Under the pieces are notes generated by a model. It had not been told where the DNA came from. It ran no database searches and was given only the letters and a program-made list of their open reading frames with translations. A program made the position numbers and the translations under genes. This document shows positions 1 through 8,400 of a DNA stretch of 12,524 nucleotides, one piece after another. The DNA is taken from the NCBI GenBank assembly GCA_947372365.1, contig CANBTK010000015.1, positions 1 to 12,524 on the forward strand, written 5' to 3'. Numbering within the stretch: position 1 is the first letter of the stretch; every line of letters starts with the position of its first letter. The DNA is from Flavipsychrobacter stenotrophus (GTDB taxonomy: Bacteria > Bacteroidota > Bacteroidia > Chitinophagales > Chitinophagaceae).

Positions 1-1064
1 ACGCCCAGCACATTTCCTTTTTCGTCTTTATATACCGATGCATTGTAAAGTACATCGGTCAGTTTCCCGTCTTTATGTTTTATAGTCAGCGGGTAGTTGG
101 CCACAAAGCCTTCTTCAAATACCTGCCGGTAACCTTCGCGCGCCTTGCCTGCCTCGGTAAAATAGTCACTGAAATCGGTGCCTGTAAGCTCTTCCCTCCC
201 TACGCCGGTTATGCCTATCAGTGCCTTGTTTACATCTGTTATTTTGCCCTCTGCACTTATGGTAACCAAGGGGTCTAAGCTGGCTTCAATTAGGTTGCGG
301 GCATATGATGCTTTTTTCTTTTCGGTTATGTCGCGGGCAATTTTTGAAACACCAATTAAATTGCCCTCTTTATCCCGTATGGCCGAAACCGTTAGCGATA
401 CATTTATGAGTTGCCCGCCTTTTTTGTGGCGTATCGTTTCGTGTTGCTCTACTGTTTCGTTCCTGCCTACCTTATCAAGTATAGCAAACCCCTCGGCTGC
501 ATATTCAGAGGGTATGATGATGGATATATTTTGCTTGATGGCTTCTTCTGCGGAGTACCCAAACATTTTTTCAGCGCCTTTGTTCCAGCTTTTTATAGTG
601 CCATCAAGTGTTTTGCTGATAATTGCATCATCCGAAAACTGTACGATGGCTGCCAGTTGCAGCAATTTTTCTTCCACATTTTTACTTTCGGTTATATCAA
701 TAAATGACGATAGGGCATATTTCCTCCCGGCTATTTCCATTAATTGCACCGACAGTTGCGACCAAAAGGTGCTGCCATCTTTTTTCCGTATTGAATAGCT
801 TTCATTGTTAAGGCCGCCTTGTTTTAGCAAAGTGGATTTGATATGGTCCCTATTTACCTGTGAGGCAAGGTTAGCTTCCAGCGATGTCTTGCCTAAGATG
901 TCTTTTTTTGTATAGCCAGTAACAGCAAGGAAAGATTTATTAGCATACTGGATACAGGTAGTTTCCAAATCTGTGAATGTCATGCCAATAGCATTATTTT
1001 CAATGATGTTGAAAAACCAGTTCCCCGATTTTGTTAACTCGTCAATAAATTCCTTTTCCTTCAT
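1..1064 (-). CDS. PAS-domain sensor protein, probably a histidine kinase (3' end missing)
   Basis: Translated from the ATG at 1064-1062, this frame stays open to the left edge: 354 codons plus two bases, so the C-terminus is missing. Three consecutive PAS domains can be read. PAS1 covers about residues 13-126, with the segments NKSFLAVTGY and RKKDGSTFW and the exit motif FIDITESK. PAS2 covers about 137-248, with DDAIISKTLDGTIKSWNKGA, MFGYSAEEA and the exit motif IARDITEKK. PAS3 covers about 257 to the end, with DPLVTISAEGKITDVN and HKDGKLTDV. There is no signal peptide or membrane segment, so the visible part is cytoplasmic. Proteins of this layout usually end in a HisKA/HATPase kinase core, but no kinase residue is visible here; a different output domain is possible. 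The start lies 19 bases after the stop of the AraC-type gene on the same strand, which suggests one transcript. There is no clear Shine-Dalgarno sequence, as is common in this phylum. Confidence 0.85.
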   Translation of the reverse strand, partial: MKEKEFIDELTKSGNWFFNIIENNAIGMTFTDLETTCIQYANKSFLAVTGYTKKDILGKTSLEANLASQVNRDHIKSTLLKQGGLNNESYSIRKKDGSTFWSQLSVQLMEIAGRKYALSSFIDITESKNVEEKLLQLAAIVQFSDDAIISKTLDGTIKSWNKGAEKMFGYSAEEAIKQNISIIIPSEYAAEGFAILDKVGRNETVEQHETIRHKKGGQLINVSLTVSAIRDKEGNLIGVSKIARDITEKKKASYARNLIEASLDPLVTISAEGKITDVNKALIGITGVGREELTGTDFSDYFTEAGKAREGYRQVFEEGFVANYPLTIKHKDGKLTDVLYNASVYKDEKGNVLG

Positions 1065-1083
1065 TTCGTCGTGGGGTTTGTTT

Positions 1084-1650
1084 TTAGTTGCCAACTTCCT
1101 CCAGGGGGCTCCTGCGTTTGTCCTTTAGTTGTTTAAAGTGGGTAGGGGTAAGCCCGGTTATTTTTTTAAACTGTGTGGACAAGTGTGCAACGCTGCTGTA
1201 GTTCATCTTCCACGCTATTTCCGAAATGTTCAGTTCGTCATATATTATTAGTTCCTTTATGCGCTCCACTTTGTGCCGTATAAGGAATTGTTCTATTGTA
1301 GTGCCCTGCACTTCCGAAAAGAGGTTGGAGAGGTAGGTGTAATCATGGTTTAGTTTTTCGCTGAGGTAGTTTGAAAATTTGATTTTCATTTCGCCATCGG
1401 AATAATGCACCATCTCTATGATTACGTTCTTGATTTTCTCTATAAGGATGGCCCTGCGGTCATCCATCAGTTCCAGCCCTGTGTCTAACAGCCCGGTTTT
1501 TAGTAGTTCGCGTTGTGCAGGCGTAATGGTTTCCATTATTTCAACTTCGCCTAGTTCCACTACAATGTAATGGAGGCCGAGTTTTTTCAACTCTTCCTTC
1601 ACCATCATTTTGCAACGCGTACTTACCATGTATTTGATAAATAATTTCAA
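1084..1650 (-). CDS. AraC-family transcriptional regulator with HMA-like N-terminus
   Basis: The product has 188 residues and two parts. The C-terminal half, about residues 94-175, is an AraC-type DNA-binding domain: a first helix-turn-helix around 94-115 (LSEKLNHDYTYLSNLFSEV), a linker helix around 119-136, and a second helix-turn-helix around 141-163 (ISEIAWKMNYSSVAHLSTQF), followed by KKITGLTPTHFKQL, the family's signature end. The N-terminal 70 residues resemble the short ferredoxin-like (heavy-metal-associated) fold carried by a common Bacteroidota AraC subfamily that begins MKLYIKNMVCxRC. Here the metal-binding pair reads S10-T-R-C13, so the first cysteine is lost. The annotated ATG fits the subfamily start; the internal Met8 is less likely. 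The gene heads a unit with the PAS sensor gene and diverges from the giant surface-protein gene. It probably acts as a cytoplasmic transcription factor; its targets are unknown. Confidence 0.9.
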   Translation of the reverse strand: MKLFIKYMVSTRCKMMVKEELKKLGLHYIVVELGEVEIMETITPAQRELLKTGLLDTGLELMDDRRAILIEKIKNVIIEMVHYSDGEMKIKFSNYLSEKLNHDYTYLSNLFSEVQGTTIEQFLIRHKVERIKELIIYDELNISEIAWKMNYSSVAHLSTQFKKITGLTPTHFKQLKDKRRSPLEEVGN

Positions 1651-1789
1651 AATAGATTTTTTAAAAACAGGTTAAGCGAAGTTGCGGAGGATAATTTCGG
1701 CATCGTTATACAACTTTTGCAATAGTTATATAATTCACACATTTTAGCCGTTGGTGTAGTTTGGGGTGGGTTTCAACGGGCTCGCCCAG

Positions 1790-1904
1790 CTATTCAAAGA
1801 TAGGCTTTTAATGCGGCATGCTCATCACGCTATTCAGGGCTTTGTTATTTATACCGGCATTCTTTTTGAGCGTGGCTTGAATAGGTATATATGTTGTTGA
1901 ATAG
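1790..1904. repeat. Cluster of four TTGAATAG/CTATTCAA octamers
   Basis: CTATTCAA occurs at 1790-1797, CTATTCAG (7 of 8) at 1830-1837, and TTGAATAG (the reverse complement) at 1877-1884 and 1897-1904. The two left copies share one orientation with starts 40 bp apart. The two right copies have the opposite orientation with starts 20 bp apart, about two helical turns. Such spacing suits binding by a dimeric or AraC-type regulator. The leftmost copy overlaps the candidate -7 box of the leftward unit. The sequence match is certain; the operator role is inferred. Confidence 0.45.
1795..1802 (-). promoter_or_regulatory. Candidate -7 box for the leftward AraC/PAS unit
   Basis: On the minus strand this reads TATCTTTG, matching the Bacteroidota -7 consensus TAnnTTTG. 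No good TTG-like -33 element is seen at the expected distance, so the call is weak. It would give a 5' leader of roughly 140 bases before the AraC-type gene. It overlaps one copy of the CTATTCAA octamer, which would fit repression or autoregulation. Confidence 0.25.
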
Positions 1905-2072
1905 TTAAATTTTAATATAAATTTTGTTTTATTTAGTTTGTGTATATTTTATATATTATAAGGGACGTATTTCGTGTTTTGCTGCGGTAAATGTGGTTTG
2001 CCTTATGCCGGGATGTATTTTCTTTAAAGAATAGGATCTGGGTAACGCACTTTTTTGGGTGGTTTAATTCAA

Positions 2073-2101
2073 GGTATAAAAGCATCTTTTGTAGGTATAA
2101 A
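2073..2101 (+). repeat. GGTATAAA direct repeat, 21-bp period
   Basis: GGTATAAA occurs at 2073-2080 and again at 2094-2101, with starts 21 bp apart. The second copy sits in the spacer of the candidate promoter of the giant gene. The reverse complement TTTATACC occurs at 1848-1855, and a 7-of-8 version, CTTATACC, at 2153-2160. The pattern suggests an operator, but the sites are AT-rich and short, so chance is not excluded. Confidence 0.35.
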
Positions 2102-2117
2102 GGCCTAATTATGTTTG
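2089..2117 (+). promoter_or_regulatory. Candidate Bacteroidota promoter for the giant surface-protein gene
   Basis: TTG at 2089-2091 is followed after 18 bases by TATGTTTG at 2110-2117, matching the -33 TTG and -7 TAnnTTTG consensus with near-ideal spacing (usually about 19). It is the best match I found on the plus strand in the intergenic region. It would start transcription near 2124 and leave a leader of about 235 bases, which is long but not unusual for surface-protein genes. Confidence 0.4.
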
Positions 2118-2184
2118 GTTTTTTCTTGTTTTTTTAAGTATTGGTTGTAGTGCTTATACCGCAGCCATGGCATGTGTTGCTGTA

Positions 2185-2215
2185 TTTTTACAGTTATTTG
2201 TTGTATTTGTAAAAA
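2185..2215. repeat. 8-bp inverted repeat in the leader of the giant gene
   Basis: TTTTTACA at 2185-2192 and TGTAAAAA at 2208-2215 are perfect reverse complements separated by 15 bases. In RNA this would be a weak, A-U rich hairpin; as DNA it could be a regulator site. It lies between the candidate promoter and the start codon. No terminator function is likely, because the downstream arm is A-rich rather than U-rich on the transcribed strand. Confidence 0.3.
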
Positions 2216-2358
2216 CTCGATTAATTCAATAGTCGTTAACGGGTGTTTTCTATTAACTTTTAGATAATAAATAAAATATCTGGTATTTATATTGATTTTG
2301 TGCACAGCATACCCTATCTTACATAACGAAAAAATTTCTTTTCCTTAACACTTTATTT

Positions 2359-2415
2359 ATGAAGAAAGTCTACCTATCCCTGCTTTTTTGCCTGTTGGCT
2401 GCAACGGCTTTTTGT
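2359..2415 (+). other. Signal peptide of the giant protein
   Basis: Residues 1-19 have Lys2-Lys3, a hydrophobic core (VYLSLLFCLLAATAF) and a polar segment afterwards (TTVTIWS). This is a Sec signal peptide with cleavage probably near residues 17-20. Cys19 follows A-T-A-F, but Phe just before it does not fit a lipobox, so lipoprotein processing is unlikely. Confidence 0.8.
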
Positions 2416-5400
2416 ACTACGGTTACCATCTGGTCAACAGGCGCTGCAAACAGTTTTGCGACGGGTAATATTGCCGGCCTTGGCTCAGGGTCGGGTACAC
2501 TAACACGGGCCGATAACTTCATTATAGTGCAGGATTTCAGGCCTGCATCGTCAACGCTGGCAGTTAATAAAGGCTATGCGGTGTTTGACCTGAGCACTAT
2601 CCCTGCCGGGTCTACTATTACCAGTGTTACCCTGGGGTGGTACGATAGCACGGTTACCGGCGCACATGCAGCAACTACCACCTATTATATATATGGGTTT
2701 CCCGGCGATTTGTCAAAGTGTACCAGTGTGCAGCAACTGAACAATACTATTGAAAACAATAATGGGGTAAATGCTGCATATACTCTTTTTTCCACGACTG
2801 CAGCCACTGGTTTCGGTACAGCGGCAGGCAACAATACCCAAACGCTGAGCAACGGTTTTTTTGCCACCAATTCCGGCAGTAAAATATCCGTATGCTGGGC
2901 TATGAACGCCAATACGGCTTCGAACTCATTTAAGTATTTTATAACAGGCGAGGTGGGCAGTACGGCAACAACCACAACTACTTACCATGCGCCTTATATA
3001 ACTGTTAACTATACTGCGCCATCTACCTGTTCCGGTGCGCCTACAGCAGGTACTGCGTCAGTTACACCAGCTTATGGCAATGCAGCTAGTACCCATTTGC
3101 TCAGGCTTACCGGGGCTTCATCGGCGGCCGGGCTGAGTTACCAATGGCAGTCGTCGCCTACAGGCACCAGCTCATGGACAAACATAAGCGGGGCAACTAC
3201 CCCTACCTGGACGTTTACCGGCCTTTCGGCTACTACTTATTACCAGTGCCTGGTTACCTGCGGCAGTACTTCTACGTCTTCGGTTTGCTCGGCGGGCCTG
3301 CTTACTGCGTCGTCCTGTTCGCCGCCTTACAGCATCCCTTATTATGCACCCAGCTGGCAAGGTACTACCTACCACTGGGGTAGCATGGTTTTTACCCCTA
3401 TTATTATAAACGGTGGCAATAGCACAACCCTTATAGATTCTTCACTGGCGTCAGCTACTAGTTATGCCGACCATACTGCCGATATTTATTCGCAAGGCCT
3501 TACTTTGTTTAAGGCGAGCCCTTTCAATATATCCATGAGGGCGGGCAACAACACCCCTATGAACGTGCAGGTATGGATAGACTACGATAACAATGGCGTT
3601 TTTGTGGCATCAGAAGTATTGGGCGGAGGGGCAATAACAACCGCCGCTACGGTAACCAGCATGACAATGGCGACGGTATCATCTACGGTAGCTACGGGTG
3701 CCTACCGTATGAGGATAAGGTCGGTTTACTCCAGCCCTTCCTACCCGTCAATTGACCCATGTACCAACCAGTCGTGGGGCGACTGCCGCGACTACCTTGT
3801 TAATATAACCGACCCGCCCCCCGGCGCTACTGCGACACCTTCGCCTTTGGCATTTACAAGTAGCTTTGGGCCTATAACTGTAGGCAGCACATCCGGCTCT
3901 TTAAGCACGGCTGTTAATGCTACTTTCCTTCTTCCTACTAGTGGTACTATTACGGTAACTGCACCTGCTAATTTCGCGGTATGCAATACTGCGGGCGGTA
4001 CTTACGTTTCGTCTTATACAGTATCCTATTCTTCCGCCACTTCCGCGTCTACTGTTTATGTGAAATTCTCGCCTACAGCAGCTATTGCCTATAGCGGTAA
4101 CGTAACCATAACAGGAGGCGGCATTGCTTCGGCCGTTAACATACCTGTTACGGGCAATGGTGCTGCGGTTTGTTCGGGTACGCCCACAGCGGGCACGGCA
4201 GTTGCAAGCCCTACCAGCGGCAACTCTACTTATACGTTTACGCTTACCTGCTCTGGCTACACGGCTTCAGGCGGCATGCAGTTCCAGTGGCAGTCATCGC
4301 CCGATAGCAGCAGCTGGAGTGATATTACAGCAGGCTCTACGGCTATTTATACCTTTACAGGTATCAGTACCAGTACCTACTACAGGTGCAGGGTTACCTG
4401 TAGCGCATCGGGTTCGTCAGCCAATACTTTCGCAACGTACATACAGTATTTTGCGCCATCAAGCTGCACGCCTACATGGGCAAATGCAACAACCAACTAT
4501 ACTGTAGGTACTGCTACCAACCCGTTTAAAATTAATGGCGCTTCCGGCTCTATTAACGATAATGCTGCACCATCGGCAGGCTATGCCGATAAGTCGGCAC
4601 TCATGGGCTGCACCCTCAATACTTCGGCAACTTATACCGTTACCGCAGGCAACAGCTATGGCGGGCCAATGAGCTACCAGGTGTGGATTGATTTTAATAA
4701 TGACGGCGTTTTCCAAACTTCGGAAACAGTAGGTGGCATAAGCACCAACCTTACGGTAGTGCCATTTGCCATTACTATGCCCCCGGCAAGTGCGGCAATT
4801 CCTGCAGGCTATTACAGGATGAGGGTTGTAGCGGAATATTATTACCATGCTTACCCTACTATTTTGCCTTGCCCTAACGGCTCATCCACCAATAACTATA
4901 ACGGTGAGGTGAGGGACTACAAAATATATATTAACCAGGCGCCTGCTGTAACTGTAACGCCAACTGCTATAGGCTTCCCGCCTACAGTGCCCGGCGCAAG
5001 CTCCAGTGCGGTAAATGCTACTTTCTCAGCATCCTACCTTAACCCGGCTACAGGCAATATAACAGTAACGGCGCCAGCTAATTTCCAGGTGTTTAATGGA
5101 GGTTCATGGGCAACTACTTATGCTATAGGGTATTCCGGTGGCACACTTGGTGCTACTACCGTGCCTTTGCGCTTCAGCCCATCATCTACTGGCACGTTCA
5201 CTGGTGTGAATGTGGCCTTTACGGGCGGAGGTATCACCACCACAAATATTGCGGTATCAGGCGTTGGGGCTGCTATATGCTCAGGCACACCTGTTGCAGG
5301 TACTGCTACTGCCAGCCCATCGGGTGGTTCAGCAGCTACAATAATTACTTTAACCTGCACTGGTTATTCTGCCAGCGGCGGTATCCAGTTTCAGTGGCAG

Positions 5401-8400
5401 TCATCTGCCGATAGTGTTTCGTGGACTAACGTCAGCGGCGCGACACTTGCCGCCTACACTTATACAGGCCTTAGTACCAGCACTTATTACAGGTGCAATG
5501 TTACCTGTAGCGCATCTTCTACAACAACGCCTACTTCGGCTATACGGGTTTGGTATTTAACGCCATCCAGCTGCACGCCTAACTGGCAGTATGCACCTTA
5601 CTACTATGTAGTAGGCACGGCCACCAACAACTTTAAAGTTACAGGTGCTTCAGGCACAATTGTTGATAACACAGCACCATCAAACGGATATGCCGACTAT
5701 ACAGCAACGCAGGGTTGTACACTTAATGCAGGTGCTACTTATACTGTTACCACGGGTAACCCGGGCACATCAGGCTTCGGTTACCAGGCGTGGCTCGACT
5801 TCAATAATGATGGTGTATTCCAAAGCTCTGAAAGCATAGGCGGCATCGCCTCAACATCTTCTTCTACTCAAACGTTCAGTATAGTTATTCCTGCGGGCAG
5901 CACAGCTATCCGCCCGGGTGTTTACCGCATGCGTGTAGAATCGGAAAGTAATAACCACTATTACCCAGGCATGCTGCCATGCCCTAACGGAAGCACTACG
6001 AGCAACCAGCAGGGCGAGGTACGCGACTACCGCATAACACTGAACGTCAACCCTACGCCTACCGTTTCGCCAGCCAGCGTTACTTTCCCTCCTACAACAG
6101 TAGGCACAAGCTCGCCGACTGTAAATGCTGTTTTTTCGGCATTGTACCTGGCTCCAGCCACCGGTAATATTACTGTAACAGCACCTACTAATTTCCAGGT
6201 ATTTAACCCAACCACTTCAGGCTGGGTAACCAGTTATACAATTGCTTATACGGCCAATACTGTTGCTGCAACAACATTACAATTACAATTTAACCCAACT
6301 GCTGCCACTACATACACAGGCACTAACGTTACCATTACGGGCGGTGGCCTCACTACTGTTAATATTGCTGTTACCGGCGTAGGGGCAGCCGTTTGTTCGG
6401 GCACGCCAACAGCGGGAACTGCTGCGGCAAGCCCGCTAAGCGGTAACACTGCAACTGCATTTACGCTCACCTGCACCGGCTACTCGGCATCAGGCGGCAT
6501 TCAGTTCCAGTGGGATGCGTCTTCGGATAGTTCTACATGGTCGGCCATAACAGGGGCAACTTTAGCCAGCTATACTTTTACTGGTATTTCCAGCAATAAA
6601 TATTACCGTTGCAATGTTACCTGTAGCGCATCTACATTGTCAGCTATAGCCAATACAACTGTAGTGAGGTATTTTGCGCCATCAGGCTGTACGCCAGCAT
6701 GGTTCAGCCCCGGTAGTAACAACACTTATTCGGTAGGTACGGCAGCCAACCCGTTCAAACTTACGGGTGCGTCCGGCGCTATCAGCGATGCCAATACGGC
6801 TAATGCAATAGGGCTTGGTTATTCCGACTATACATCAACCATGGGCTGTACGCTTAATGCAGGTAGTTCCTACGTTTGTACAGCAGGGGCCAACACTACG
6901 GGTATTAGTTACCAGGCTTGGATTGACTTCAACGCGGACGGAACTTTTCAGAGTACGGAAACTGTAGGTGGCATCACCCCGTCGACTGCTTTGGCACAAA
7001 CGTTTACTATCACTATACCTGCAGGTAGCAGCTCTATTACGGCGGGCATATTCAGGATGCGGGTAATGAGCCAGTATTCTGGCTTTGGCGCTCCGGCTTA
7101 CCCTAGCCAGAACCCTTGCCCAACAGGCGCTAACCCTTATTATTACGGCGACGTACGTGACTATAAGATTACCCTGTATGTGCCTCCGTTCGCAACGGTA
7201 TCACCAACATCATTAACATTTTCACCAACTACAATAAGTACAAGCTCTACGCCACAAACGGCCAGCTTAACTGGTTCTTACCTTTCGCCGGCGACAGGCA
7301 ACCTGACAGTAACCGCGCCTGCCGGCTATGCGGTTTCCAGCTCTGGTTCGTCATATGCCAGCAGCTATGTGCTGTCTTATACAGGCGGGGCATCAGCATC
7401 AACAGTATATGTACAGTTTAACCCTACGGCAGCCACAACCTACACTGGTAACGTAGCTATTACAGGCGGCGGCATTACTACAGTAAATATTGCTGTTACG
7501 GGTACAGGCGCTACAGCCTGCTCTTCAACCCCTACTGCGGGTAGCACGGTGTGCAGCCCTACAACAGGTAGCAGCGGCACTACCTTTACGCTCAGCCTTA
7601 GCGGCGCATCTGCATTAGGTGGGCTTACTTACCAGTGGCAATCAGCATCGTCTTCGGGCGGCACTTATACCAACATTACTGGCGCTACTAATGCTACTTA
7701 TGCTTTCAGTGGTTTAATTGCTACCACCTATTACAAATGCGTGGTTACCTGTACCGCAGGTGGCAGCCCGGCTACATCGTCTTTTGCATCTGCAACTTTT
7801 GTACTGCCTACGGCTACGTGTACGCCAGTAAGCGGCAACCCGGGTATTTCATGCACAAGTGTTAATATGAGGTTCTCGTCAGTAAGCGTATCGGGTGAGT
7901 CTGGTTCGTCAATTGCCGATGCTTCAGCATGTAACAGCACTGGTTATTTAAACCAGACAGCACTGTCTTGTACTTTCAATAAATCATACTCATATTCCAT
8001 GACGGTAACGCAGGGGACATCAAACTCCTGTTATACACAATTCTGGATTGATTTTAACAGCGATGGCGCTTTCCAGCCCTCCGAAACAGTGGGTGGTTCA
8101 TCGACCGCGTTTACTGGTACAAGGGTAATAACCATAACTATCCCTGCTTCAGTGCCCAGTGGTATCTTCCGTATGCGCGGTGTAATGTCGTGGGTGAGCA
8201 ACCCGGCGGTTTACCCGTCTATTGACCCGTGCCTGCCTGCCAGCTACACCTATGGCGAAGGCCGCGACTATACCGTGAATATTGTGAACCCGGGCCCTAC
8301 AGCAACAACTACTCCATCATCATTTGATTTTGGCACTATACTTGCCAGCACTACTTCTTCGGCTCTTTCTACATCGCTTTCAGGTTTGTTCCTTTCGCCT

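Larger units (their letters stand above)
1651..2358. other. AT-rich divergent intergenic region
   Basis: This stretch of 708 bases separates the leftward regulator unit from the rightward giant gene and is visibly more AT-rich than either. I see no convincing gene in it. It contains the octamer cluster (1790-1904), the GGTATAAA pair (2073-2101), candidate promoters on both strands, a 10-bp perfect palindrome TCTTTAAAGA at 2021-2030, an 8-bp palindrome GCCATGGC at 2164-2171, and an inverted repeat at 2185-2215. The runs around 1901-1960 are nearly pure A/T. Since both flanking genes point away from it, it should carry promoters for both and no terminator. Confidence 0.75.

Noticed and set aside
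178..798. Plus-strand open frame of 206 codons overlapping the PAS gene
   Set aside because: It is antisense to three clear PAS domains read on the minus strand. Its product is low-complexity Ser/Phe/Leu sequence without a domain.
1785..1810. Small hairpin AGCTAT/ATAGGCT as a terminator
   Set aside because: The stem is short with a bulge, has no T-run, and lies between divergent genes where no terminator is needed.
2105..2305. Minus-strand open frame of 66 codons (starts MHKININTRYF) in the intergenic region
   Set aside because: The product is rich in K, I, N, Q and Y, as expected from AT-rich non-coding DNA. It has no recognisable domain and would lie antisense to the leader of the giant gene.
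2359..2418. Giant protein as a lipoprotein through Cys19
   Set aside because: The residues before the Cys are A-T-A-F. A lipobox needs a small residue (G, A or S) directly before the Cys, so a standard Sec signal peptide fits better.
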